Source: Bacteroidales bacterium (lineage in GTDB: Bacteria > Bacteroidota > Bacteroidia > Bacteroidales > JAIOZK01). From it: 64,000 nucleotides of DNA. A model generated the notes under the pieces. That model made no database searches. It saw nothing but the letters and a program-made list of their open reading frames with translations, and was not told the origin of the DNA. The stretch spans positions 1-64,000 of the forward strand of contig JAIPBS010000016.1 in NCBI GenBank assembly GCA_021738625.1, given 5' to 3'. The position numbers were made by a program, and so were the translations under genes. Every line of letters begins with the position of its first letter. Positions within the stretch are counted from its first letter, which is position 1. This document shows positions 52,475-60,675 of this stretch, in pieces.

Positions 52475-54877
52475 ATGAAAAACATTTTTACAAAATGCGT
52501 TCATTTGTTGGTTTTGGTATTATTACCGGCAATGTTAATTGCACAGGAAACCACAGACAAAAAGGGTCACGATCCCTTCGACCCCTATTTCTATCTTACG
52601 ATACACGGGGGACTCACACAAACAGGCACTGACCTGAATAGCTTTACAGATTTTGATTCTGAAAGTTTCGATCTGCCGGCTTTCGGACTAAATTTCGGAC
52701 GTCAATTTTCACCCGTTTTCGGCTTACGCTTGCAGGGTATTTACGGCCCAATGAGTGGTGATAACGGTGTCGGCAGGAGTTTCGAGATCGATGCCATTAA
52801 TTTTAACCTGAATGCCACCCTTAATTTCAGTAACCTGATCTTTAAGTATAAAGACAAAAGGGTTGTAACGATCTATGGTTTTGGCGGTGTAGGTTACAGC
52901 ATGTTCCAGGATGGAAAAGAAACATTGAATGGAACTGTAACAGACTACGACCTGAACTCTCCAGTATTTCTTTTCGGTCCAGGAATTGGCTTTAAGCTTG
53001 GCGATGTTGTTGACTTAAATCTTGAGTATGCAATGCACTTATTAGCCCTGGGAGATGATGCAGATAAGCTGGACAATTTTGAAAATGATCAAAACGATGC
53101 TTATGGCTATGCCTCTCTTGGCATAACCTTCAAATTTACCGGTGACGCTCTTAAGAAAATGAAGAAAGACTATGCAGAAGTCAGGTTCAATGCCACTCCC
53201 GACGTGCTTATTGAAAAAGGAGATTCGGTTGAAGTAACCATCAATGGTTATTTCCCTGAAAAATACTTCGGAAAAGACGTGGCCATGCATTTCCAACCCG
53301 TTCTGAAGCATGACGGCGGCGAAACCAAACTAAAACCTATGACCCTAAAAGGTGAAGATGTTATGGGTGACGGTGTTCTGATCAGGTACAAAGAAGGCGG
53401 TTCTTTCACCTACACAGATAAGTTTGCTTACGAACCCGAAATGAAGCAATCGAAACTTATTGTTAACCCACTTGCCTATATGGCGAAGGATCAGATTTAT
53501 CCCACGCGTGATGAGATTACTGAAAATGCTACTTACGTGCAGCTTGGCAAACGCGAACTGGCTGACGGTGTTATCTACACTTCCGAAAGAATTTATGCCG
53601 GTGACGCCATGCCGATCAAAGCGCACCACATGTATGAAAAAGAAGTTATAATCAGCGAATCTGCGAAAATTTTCTTCAGAGTGAACATGTATAACCTCAA
53701 TTGGTACCTGCCACTGAACAAGAAAGAATCTTCACAGGAAGCCATCGACAATCTTTGGGCATTCGTTGAAAAAGGCTGGGAGATTAAAAATGTAGAGATC
53801 GACGGATGGGCTTCTCCCGAAGGTGAAGAAACATTCAACGAAAACCTCAGTGAGAACCGTAGCGAAACCGCTTATGAATTCATGCTGAAAAAATTCAAGA
53901 AGTTGTCGAAAGGCAATGACGCCATGATCGATTATGATGATCCTAAAGAACAAATCGATTTCATCCTGAAACATCATGGTCCCGACTGGTCAGGTTTCAT
54001 GGAAAGTGTTCAGAATTCGGATATGAAGGACAAAAACGTTATTCTGAATGTCATCCGTTCAGCCGGCACACAGGAAAAGAAAGAACAGGAAATCCGTAAC
54101 ATGATCGTTATTTACCCGGAAATCGAGGATGAAATTCTGAAACCTCTCAGAAGAGCGGAAATGACGGTGAATTGTTTCGAGCCAAAGAGAACGGATGAAA
54201 ACATCGCCGAACTCTCCACAACCTATCCCGACTCACTGAAGGTTGAAGAGCTGCTCTATGCCGCTACCATGACAGATGACAAAGAAACACAACTGGTCAT
54301 TTACGAGAACGCCATAGAGATTTATCCCAATAACTGGAGAGCATACAACAATGCTTCAATCTGTAATATCAAGAAAGGCAACTACCAGGAGGCTTCAAGC
54401 CTGCTGAAAGATGCCATCGATCTTGATCCCAACAACGGCAAAGTTTATAACAATATGGGTGTGCTTGCACTGCATCAGGACAACTATGGACACGCCGAAG
54501 AAATGTTCGAGAAAGCCAAATCACTTGGCGAAGACGTGAGCTACAACATGGGCCTTATTGCCATTGAAAAAGGCGATTACAGTAAAGCATTGCAGCTGAT
54601 GGGCAATAAAAAATGCGATTACAATGTTGGTCTGGCACAGCTGATATCCAATGAATACGGCAAAGCCGAAACCACCTTGAAATGCACCAAAGAAAATGTT
54701 GCTGAAGCTTATTACCTGCTTGCAATCGTTGGCGCAAAAACAGAAAATACATCCATGATGTATGAATACCTGACAAAGGCCATCGACATGCATGATGACT
54801 ATAAAGATCAGGCTGCAGGCGACAGGGAATTCATCGAATACTATGATGAACCTGATTTCAAAGCTCTGGTTAAGTAA
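52475..54877 (+). CDS. Outer-membrane protein with barrel, OmpA-like domain and C-terminal TPRs
   Basis: A 800-residue protein from ATG 52475 (signal peptide ending MLIAQ); ATG 52454 seven codons earlier is possible but gives a less usual N terminus. Residues ~30-220 form a barrel (YFYLTIHGGLTQTG, FGLNFGRQFSPVFGLRLQGI). Residues ~390-560 contain an OmpA-like peptidoglycan-binding segment (VEIDGWASPEGEETFNENLS, ENRSETAYEFMLKKF). The last ~190 residues carry TPR units (WRAYNNASICNIKKGNYQEA, KVYNNMGVLALHQDNYGHAE). It likely ties the outer membrane to the cell wall, with TPRs as a docking surface. A strong promoter and terminator frame it, so it is monocistronic. Confidence 0.8.
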   Translation: MKNIFTKCVHLLVLVLLPAMLIAQETTDKKGHDPFDPYFYLTIHGGLTQTGTDLNSFTDFDSESFDLPAFGLNFGRQFSPVFGLRLQGIYGPMSGDNGVGRSFEIDAINFNLNATLNFSNLIFKYKDKRVVTIYGFGGVGYSMFQDGKETLNGTVTDYDLNSPVFLFGPGIGFKLGDVVDLNLEYAMHLLALGDDADKLDNFENDQNDAYGYASLGITFKFTGDALKKMKKDYAEVRFNATPDVLIEKGDSVEVTINGYFPEKYFGKDVAMHFQPVLKHDGGETKLKPMTLKGEDVMGDGVLIRYKEGGSFTYTDKFAYEPEMKQSKLIVNPLAYMAKDQIYPTRDEITENATYVQLGKRELADGVIYTSERIYAGDAMPIKAHHMYEKEVIISESAKIFFRVNMYNLNWYLPLNKKESSQEAIDNLWAFVEKGWEIKNVEIDGWASPEGEETFNENLSENRSETAYEFMLKKFKKLSKGNDAMIDYDDPKEQIDFILKHHGPDWSGFMESVQNSDMKDKNVILNVIRSAGTQEKKEQEIRNMIVIYPEIEDEILKPLRRAEMTVNCFEPKRTDENIAELSTTYPDSLKVEELLYAATMTDDKETQLVIYENAIEIYPNNWRAYNNASICNIKKGNYQEASSLLKDAIDLDPNNGKVYNNMGVLALHQDNYGHAEEMFEKAKSLGEDVSYNMGLIAIEKGDYSKALQLMGNKKCDYNVGLAQLISNEYGKAETTLKCTKENVAEAYYLLAIVGAKTENTSMMYEYLTKAIDMHDDYKDQAAGDREFIEYYDEPDFKALVK

Positions 54878-54902
54878 AGTATCATCAGAATAAAATACAT
54901 GG

Positions 54903-54934
54903 AAAGCCCTCCTGAGTTCAGGGGGGCTTTTTTA
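54903..54934 (+). terminator. Rho-independent terminator of the OmpA/TPR gene
   Basis: AAAGCCCTCCTGA pairs with TCAGGGGGGCTTT (one bulge), then a T-run to 54934. It overlaps the end of the convergent kinase gene. Confidence 0.85.
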
Positions 54935-55564
54935 TTTGGGAATGGTTGTAATGCCTTTGGGATAATCGGCCGCAATGATCTCTTTCAAATACTGATAGTC
55001 CTGACTCCTTTCAACAAAATTAAAATCATTGGTATCGGCTATCACAACGCGTAAATGATCGTTTTGCCTGAAATAACTTAGATAACCGGATTGAATTTTT
55101 TCCAGGTAGCCGGTCGTTATATCCTGCTCATAAACCCTGCCGCGCTTTCTGATGTTTTGCCTGAGCAAATCCACATCTTTATATAAATAGACGATCAGTT
55201 CAGGTTTTGCCAAACCAGTGTTGATAAAATGGAAGAACCTTGAAAACAAACTAAATTCATCTTCCTGTAATGTTTTGCGAGCAAATATGAGTGACTTATC
55301 CAGAAAATAATCAGCAACGACAAAAGATCTAAACATATCTCCCTTGCTTAGTTCGGTTTTCAGTTGTTGAAAACGTGAAGCCATAAATGACATTTCGAGA
55401 GGAAATGCGTATTTATCCGGATCTTTGTAAAATTTCGGCAGAAACGAGTTTTCTTCAAACTGCTCATAAACAGCTCTTGCATCAAAATCGGCGGCAATTT
55501 TTTCTACCAAAGATGTTTTTCCCGCCCCTATTGTCCCTTCTATGGCAATATAGTTATACTTCAT
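54932..55564 (-). CDS. Deoxynucleoside kinase (dNK/dAdo-dGuo kinase type)
   Basis: A 210-residue kinase. The N-terminal Walker A is GTIGAGKTSL, ADYFLDKSLIFA matches the D(R)S-like substrate motif, and KRGRVYEQDI is the lid-region arginine motif. It phosphorylates deoxynucleosides for salvage in the cytoplasm. The start codon overlaps the folK stop by four bases, the folK-dnk pair often seen in Bacteroidota. The specific base preference is not readable, but dGuo/dAdo kinases are the nearest. The 3' end overlaps the terminator of the OmpA/TPR gene. Confidence 0.88.
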   Translation of the reverse strand: MKYNYIAIEGTIGAGKTSLVEKIAADFDARAVYEQFEENSFLPKFYKDPDKYAFPLEMSFMASRFQQLKTELSKGDMFRSFVVADYFLDKSLIFARKTLQEDEFSLFSRFFHFINTGLAKPELIVYLYKDVDLLRQNIRKRGRVYEQDITTGYLEKIQSGYLSYFRQNDHLRVVIADTNDFNFVERSQDYQYLKEIIAADYPKGITTIPK

Positions 55565-56061
55565 TCCCCTTTATCCAGTTTGGTAATCCAGGAAGTATCA
55601 CGACAATCTTCCAACATTTGCCCAATCGTTTTATTGAATTCAGGATGTTTCAGGTCAGTGTCAACCTCTGCAAGAGGATGCAGCACGAATAACCTGTCCG
55701 ACATCAGAGGATGAGGGATGATCAGCTCGTCTTCGATTCGGATCACCTGATCTCCATACAATAAAATATCGATGTCGATCAGACGGGATTTGTACCCGGG
55801 TTCGGTTTTTTCCCTGCCCAGTTTACTTTCAATTTTCTGAATTTCATGAAGGATGTCGATGGCGGGCAGTGCGGTTGAGATTTTGATTACCTGGTTTAGA
55901 AAAGGCTTATCACTATTAAAGCCCCATGCCTCCGACTCATAAACTGAGCTGGCCTTTTCAATCTTTGAGATTCGACTTTCTATCAATTCGCGAGCTTTGG
56001 AAAGCATCTGTTTACGATTGCCCAGATTGCTTCCCAGTGAAAAATAAACGGGATATTTCAT
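55561..56061 (-). CDS. folK: 2-amino-4-hydroxy-6-hydroxymethyldihydropteridine pyrophosphokinase
   Basis: A 166-residue HPPK starting at ATG 56061 (MKYPVYFSLGSNLGNR); an upstream ATG at 56079 is less likely. Family motifs are SLGSNLGNR, the Trp-Gly and FLNQV region, EKTEPGYKSRLIDIDILLYG (metal and substrate Asp residues) and IPHPLMSDRLFVLHPLAEV. It transfers pyrophosphate from ATP to the pterin in folate synthesis, in the cytoplasm. It overlaps the deoxynucleoside kinase gene by four bases and is probably co-transcribed with it. Confidence 0.95.
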   Translation of the reverse strand: MKYPVYFSLGSNLGNRKQMLSKARELIESRISKIEKASSVYESEAWGFNSDKPFLNQVIKISTALPAIDILHEIQKIESKLGREKTEPGYKSRLIDIDILLYGDQVIRIEDELIIPHPLMSDRLFVLHPLAEVDTDLKHPEFNKTIGQMLEDCRDTSWITKLDKGE

Positions 56062-56130
56062 AACATAGGATTTTATCAAAGTTAAGCTTTTATCAGAAAC
56101 AGAGAAAGGTGTTTTTAAACAAATTGTTTA

Positions 56131-56841
56131 TCAGACGAATAGATGCAAGCGTCGTAAAAGATACCTGATCTTTTTTCCATATTTAGGATCGGTGGCCCAC
56201 TTGCCGGTTAACTGATCGATAACATAAGCCGATCCGCGTTTAACATAATTAAAACGCTTGTCTATAAGTGTCCGTCTCAATGAATCCTCGCTTGCATAAG
56301 CCTTCAGATGTTGAATGTGCGCTCTGATCCCTTCAGCAGGAGATTCGAAATACAAGCCTTCTTCAAAATCGGAAACTGCGCCCAACCCGCAAAAATTGAA
56401 TTGCTCAGGACGCACAACTCCACCGTATCTCAGAAAACCGGTTTCCAGGCACATCTGACAAAATGCAATGTCGTGGTTTACGCCCTCTGCCATTGCCTCT
56501 TTCACATACAGATCAGCAATCTGAAAAGCATAATTTCGATGAATGCCTTTATTATGATTCCACAAAAAATCAGAAAGTTGTTCAACAGAAACTTTTCCAC
56601 ATGAAATGATCAGAGGATTTTGATAAACCATATTATGCGCGTGGGGATGTTGGAAACCGACCCTGTGGTTTTCTGCTGGTTTTGGTTGATCAAAATACGC
56701 AAACGAAAGCTTAAGTTCGACCAGATGATTCTCCGTAGTTTGTTCAGGTTTTCGCAGTTCAGCGGGGCTATTTGAAGTAGAAAAGCTGCCGTTTCCTGCC
56801 AAAAGGAATAAGAACGCCATTATTAAAAACCTGTTTAACAA
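56131..56841 (-). CDS. Exported glucosaminidase-domain protein
   Basis: A 236-residue protein. The frame begins at a TTG (56841), which gives a good signal peptide (MLNRFLIMAFLFLLAGNG); the ATG at 56820 is an alternative. The C-terminal ~150 residues match the glucosaminidase/LytF-type fold: DIAFCQMCLETGFLRYGGVV holds the likely catalytic Glu, then NFCGLGAV and ESPAEGIRAHIQHLKAY. It should hydrolyse N-acetylglucosamine bonds in peptidoglycan. It lies 69 bases upstream of folK and may share its transcript, but no promoter could be fixed. Function by family; the exact bond is unknown. Confidence 0.82.
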   Translation of the reverse strand: MLNRFLIMAFLFLLAGNGSFSTSNSPAELRKPEQTTENHLVELKLSFAYFDQPKPAENHRVGFQHPHAHNMVYQNPLIISCGKVSVEQLSDFLWNHNKGIHRNYAFQIADLYVKEAMAEGVNHDIAFCQMCLETGFLRYGGVVRPEQFNFCGLGAVSDFEEGLYFESPAEGIRAHIQHLKAYASEDSLRRTLIDKRFNYVKRGSAYVIDQLTGKWATDPKYGKKIRYLLRRLHLFV

Positions 56842-57103
56842 CCTGATGTATCTTTACATGAATTTTCTTTCAATTCAATCAAATTTGGCATTCTTTTACA
56901 CATCCCCGAAAATGGAAAAGGCATTGTTTTCCACAAAAGAATGTTAATACAGATTAAAAGAGTAACACCAAACCGAAAATACACCCCTTGTCATCCGAAT
57001 CCTTAACGATAAATTATAGAATCCTGCCAATGGATTTTCCCAAATTATGTTTAATATTGTATACCGGTTCATTCAGAATAGATCAACCTTAACAATTAAA
57101 GCT

Positions 57104-58876
57104 ATGAAACAGTTTTTCAAGTTTTTCTTTGCCTCAGTACTGGGCACATTTGTAACCGCCATTATTTTGTTTTTCATCCTTATGGGGTTCTTTATTTCGG
57201 CTTTATCATATTCAGAAAAAGAAGTAATCAAAATTCATCCGAATTCCTTGCTTGTGATGGAACTCAATAAGCCGATATCAGACAGAACACCCTCCAATCC
57301 ATTCGAGAGTCTCAACTTTTTCAATCCGGATCTGCACCTTCCCCCGGGATTGAACGATATTTTAAAAAGCATTGAAAAGGCCAAAAAAGATAAAAACATC
57401 GAAGGCATTCTGCTGGATATAAGCACTATTCCTGCAGGGGTTTCCACCCTTTCGGAGATACGCAAAGCCCTGGACGATTTCAAGAGTACCGGGAAATTCG
57501 TGATTTGCTATGGTTCCTATATGAATCAGGCATCCTACTACCTGGGCAGCGTGGCCAATGAGGTATATCTAAATCCCGAGGGCCTGTTGCTTTTCAAAGG
57601 ATTACATGCAGAGGTAATTTTTATAAAGGATTTACTCGATAAACTGAAAATCGACCCGCAGGTGGTGCGGGCAGGTAATTATAAAAGCGCGGTAGAACCC
57701 CTTTTAAGGAATGACCTGAGTGAAGAAAACAGAGAGCAACTTACCGAGCTGGTCAACTCCATCTGGGACAATATCCTGATCAAGATATCCGAATCAAGAA
57801 ATATCAGCATTTATGATCTGAACATGTTTGCGAACAAGCTTGAAATATCCAACCCTCAATCAGCCGTTAAACACGGCTTTGTTGACGGAATAAAATATAA
57901 GGATGAGATCGCCGACTTGCTACGGGAAAAGCTGAATATTGGCAAGGAAGAGGATCTTTTGTCGGTAAAACTTGAAGATTACATCGAGCTGAACAAAAGA
58001 AAACAGGAAGAAAAAAAAGAACAGGATAGGATAGCCGTGATTTATGCGGAAGGCGATATCGTAATGGGCAAAGGTGACAACATGCAAATCGGCTCAGCTA
58101 CTTACGCAAAAGCCATCAAAAAGGCGAGAGAAGACAAAAAAATAAAAGCCGTGGTATTCAGGGTGAATTCTCCCGGAGGAGGGGTTATGCCCTCAGAGAT
58201 CATCAGAAGGGAGATCATACTTACCAAAGCTGAAAAGCCGGTAGTTGTCTCGATGGGTGACGTGGCAGCCTCAGGCGGTTACTGGATTTCCTGCAATGCC
58301 GATAAGATCCTGGCAGAGGAAACAACAGTTACCGGTTCCATAGGAGTTTTTGGCGTTTTCCCGAGCTTTGATAAATTCCTAAAGGAATACTTGCATATTC
58401 ATACAGATGAGGTAAAAACCAACAACAACGCAGATTTTCTTTCTTCCGTCAAACCCATGAATGAATCTCAGCTTGGTGTGCTGGAGGATGAGATCGACAG
58501 GAATTACCAGCATTTCCTTCAACTTGTTGCCGAAGCCCGCAATATGAATGTCGCGCAGGTTGACAGCATTGCAGGGGGCAGGGTATGGAGCGGTTCGGAC
58601 GCAGTCCGTATCGGATTGGTAGATGAACTCGGCGGACTGGAAAAAGCCATTTCAACTGCGGCTGAACTGGCCGGTTCAGAAACCTACACCTTACATGAAC
58701 TGCCCGTTCAGAAAGGTCCCTTCGAAGAACTGTTTGATATGATGCCGGCCGGGTCACATACCAAAATCATCAAAGAAGAAATGGGTGAGCTTTATAAGTA
58801 TTATGAAATTATAAAGCACACAAAGGATATTAAAGGCATGCAGGCACGGCTTCCTTATTACCTGGAACTGAACTAA
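57104..58876 (+). CDS. sppA: Signal peptide peptidase SppA, 67K type
   Basis: A 590-residue inner-membrane serine protease starting at ATG 57104 (MKQFFKFFFASVLGTF); a TM helix spans about 10-35. The double ClpP-like fold of 67K SppA is visible. The catalytic Lys is in VRAGNYKSAVEPLLR in the first half, and the nucleophile Ser is in GDVAASGGYWIS in the second half, after RVNSPGGGVMPSE. It degrades cleaved signal peptides in the membrane. No -33/-7 pair stands out upstream. A two-hairpin repeat begins nine bases after its stop and may serve as a transcript end. Confidence 0.95.
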   Translation: MKQFFKFFFASVLGTFVTAIILFFILMGFFISALSYSEKEVIKIHPNSLLVMELNKPISDRTPSNPFESLNFFNPDLHLPPGLNDILKSIEKAKKDKNIEGILLDISTIPAGVSTLSEIRKALDDFKSTGKFVICYGSYMNQASYYLGSVANEVYLNPEGLLLFKGLHAEVIFIKDLLDKLKIDPQVVRAGNYKSAVEPLLRNDLSEENREQLTELVNSIWDNILIKISESRNISIYDLNMFANKLEISNPQSAVKHGFVDGIKYKDEIADLLREKLNIGKEEDLLSVKLEDYIELNKRKQEEKKEQDRIAVIYAEGDIVMGKGDNMQIGSATYAKAIKKAREDKKIKAVVFRVNSPGGGVMPSEIIRREIILTKAEKPVVVSMGDVAASGGYWISCNADKILAEETTVTGSIGVFGVFPSFDKFLKEYLHIHTDEVKTNNNADFLSSVKPMNESQLGVLEDEIDRNYQHFLQLVAEARNMNVAQVDSIAGGRVWSGSDAVRIGLVDELGGLEKAISTAAELAGSETYTLHELPVQKGPFEELFDMMPAGSHTKIIKEEMGELYKYYEIIKHTKDIKGMQARLPYYLELN

Positions 58877-58884
58877 ACAGGGTT

Positions 58885-58985
58885 AATACTGAAACTTACA
58901 AAAAATGTAAAGCATTTTCCGTTAGATTCAGTTATACCGATTGAAACATAAGGTCAATCATTGCAAAGCTGTCCGAATCGGTATA
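58885..58985 (+). repeat. Two-hairpin interspersed repeat, copy C
   Basis: It has TACTGAAACTTA ... TTAGATTCAGTTA followed by the TATACCGATTGAAACA / GTCCGAATCGGTATA hairpin. Same orientation as copy B and directly downstream of sppA; sequence has diverged most here. Confidence 0.75.
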
Positions 58986-59738
58986 GCAATTTTCTGACGC
59001 TCAAGTGTTCCATTTTCATAAGGGTGACTCTTGCCAGGCCGATCATCAGGATAATTGACTGCTTTTGGGGAATGGCCTTGTGCTGAATTGCTTACCTGCC
59101 TGTCGGACAGGCAAGGGAAAACAAGCCCGGAATTTTTGTGCAGGCCTGGGTAAGCAATTCGCGAGTGAGCCGATAAATATTATACTCTAAGTGAAAAAGT
59201 TAGCTGGCGAACGGCTCGAATTGCGCGGAAAAATTCTGGGTGTAGTTTTCTTGCAATTCAGGACGCAGCCTTGTCTCACCTTAGGCGAGATTGTTACTTT
59301 TTCATTAAGGAAAAAGTAAGGCAAGTATAACTGTTATTTTACCTAATAATGATGTTCTTTGACATGATACAAAGAACCAAAGATCAAGAACAAACGAATG
59401 CTTCAACTCACGGGACTGTGAATACTTATCTCTGATTTTATGGATGAAATAAAACGCACAGGGCGTTAACCTTGAATTTATTGCCTTCACAGTCCCCTGC
59501 CACCGCCGGCCCGCCGTTTGTTGGGGCCAGCACACCGTTCTATCAAACATGTATCCTGGGAAATATCATTTGGGTTGAATCAAGGTAGAAAATATAGCGC
59601 AATTCGTTATAAGCATATTTCCCCTGATAAATATGACCCTGGTAAAGTTCCACATGACCCAAATTAAAGATATTTGTTATGTATAACTTTGATAATCAAA
59701 GATGTTTATTTGATGAATTATTCTTATGCACAAAACAG
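58986..59738. other. Repeat-rich noncoding region after sppA
   Basis: No convincing gene. It holds several inverted repeats: GAATTGCTTACC (59085-59096) with GGTAAGCAATTC (59149-59160), enclosing TGCCTGTCGGACAGGCA (59097-59113); TTACTTTTTC (59294-59303) with GAAAAAGTAA (59310-59319); and GGGACTGTGAA (59412-59422) with TTCACAGTCCC (59486-59496). An 81-codon minus frame at 59305-59550 looks like decay rather than a gene. Confidence 0.6.
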
Positions 59739-59783
59739 GAAAACGCTGACAGCGTCCTACCGGGATCTGCCAGCGTTTTTTAT
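59739..59783. terminator. Terminator hairpin between sppA region and acid phosphatase
   Basis: AAAACGCTG (59740-59748) pairs with CAGCGTTTT (59771-59779); T-rich on both sides. It lies just past the stop of the minus-strand phosphatase gene (59792). Confidence 0.65.
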
Positions 59784-59791
59784 AGCCTCAT

Positions 59792-60595
59792 TTAAAATCC
59801 TTCTAAAGCATTCATCATCAAGGAATCCATTTCCATTTCGCTCAGCCCGCTCTGATATTCAAAAATGGCATCCACCCAGCTACCATACATGGCATTGGGC
59901 AGGATGATAAACCGCTGTCCGACTTCATTCCGTAAACTATCAACAAGCGCAAACCGCTTTTGCAGGGGCGCTTTATAAAAAACATCCGTGAAATCGTTCA
60001 GGTTGTCCCCAATCAGCATGCTGATCTTATAATTCTCAGATATCTTATCTCTTCTGGCCTGTTTGCTGGAGGTTTCCGTACGCATCAACAGATGATTGTC
60101 AACCGGATTAGGAAAGCCTGCTTTTTTTAAATTTTCCAGCGTGGGCTTTCTGAATTTTTCTTTTCTGTTGGTTACATAAAATATCTCATATCCATTCTCA
60201 GAAGCAAAATTCAGAAATTCAAGGGCGCCTGGCACAGGCTCACAGCTTGCACTGTTGATCCATTCCTCCCATCTTTCAGGATAGCTGATGTTTTCAAGAA
60301 TACATTCTGCTTCGTAAGGGCTGTTATCGAGCAGGGTTTCGTCGATATCCACCACAATGCATTGCCTGCGCGTAAGCCCCATGACCTTCATATCATCAAG
60401 CAAAGCCTTTTTTGCCGCGTTAAAAGCCTGATAGGCCAGCGCATCGTATTCGGCGGCCCGCTGCTGGTAGAGTACGGCCATCAACAAATCCTTGTTGTCC
60501 TGCCGATTTTCTCCGGATTTGTTTTCCGCTACTTTCATTGAACATCCCGAAAAGATCAGGATGGATGCTAAGACGATCAGTTTCTTGGTTTTCAT
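59792..60595 (-). CDS. P4-type acid phosphatase/5'-nucleotidase lipoprotein
   Basis: A 267-residue lipoprotein with lipobox IFSGC (Cys ~18). The HAD-type phosphatase motif is VVDIDETLLDN (nucleophile and general-base Asp), followed by FYVTNRKEKFR (motif II region) and MLIGDNLNDFTDVF (motif IV). This matches the e(P4) lipoprotein family, which dephosphorylates NMN and other nucleotides at the outer membrane or in the periplasm. A terminator lies on each side, so it seems to be monocistronic. Substrate preference cannot be told from sequence. Confidence 0.87.
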   Translation of the reverse strand: MKTKKLIVLASILIFSGCSMKVAENKSGENRQDNKDLLMAVLYQQRAAEYDALAYQAFNAAKKALLDDMKVMGLTRRQCIVVDIDETLLDNSPYEAECILENISYPERWEEWINSASCEPVPGALEFLNFASENGYEIFYVTNRKEKFRKPTLENLKKAGFPNPVDNHLLMRTETSSKQARRDKISENYKISMLIGDNLNDFTDVFYKAPLQKRFALVDSLRNEVGQRFIILPNAMYGSWVDAIFEYQSGLSEMEMDSLMMNALEGF

Positions 60596-60611
60596 AGGTT
60601 TCCGTTTTGAT

Positions 60612-60648
60612 TAAAAAAAATCCCCTCAGGCCTGAAGCCCGGGGGGAT
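60612..60648 (-). terminator. Rho-independent terminator of nifJ
   Basis: On the minus strand, ATCCCC...GGGGAT arms (60620-60647) enclose a GGCCTGAAGCCC core and are followed by eight T residues (A-run at 60613-60620). Confidence 0.8.
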
Positions 60649-60675
60649 AAATTTAGCACAAAAAATCCAGTTGAT

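Noticed and set aside
59305-59550. 81-codon minus-strand protein
   Set aside because: Low-complexity frame across inverted repeats, no promoter or start context; treated as noncoding or decayed sequence.
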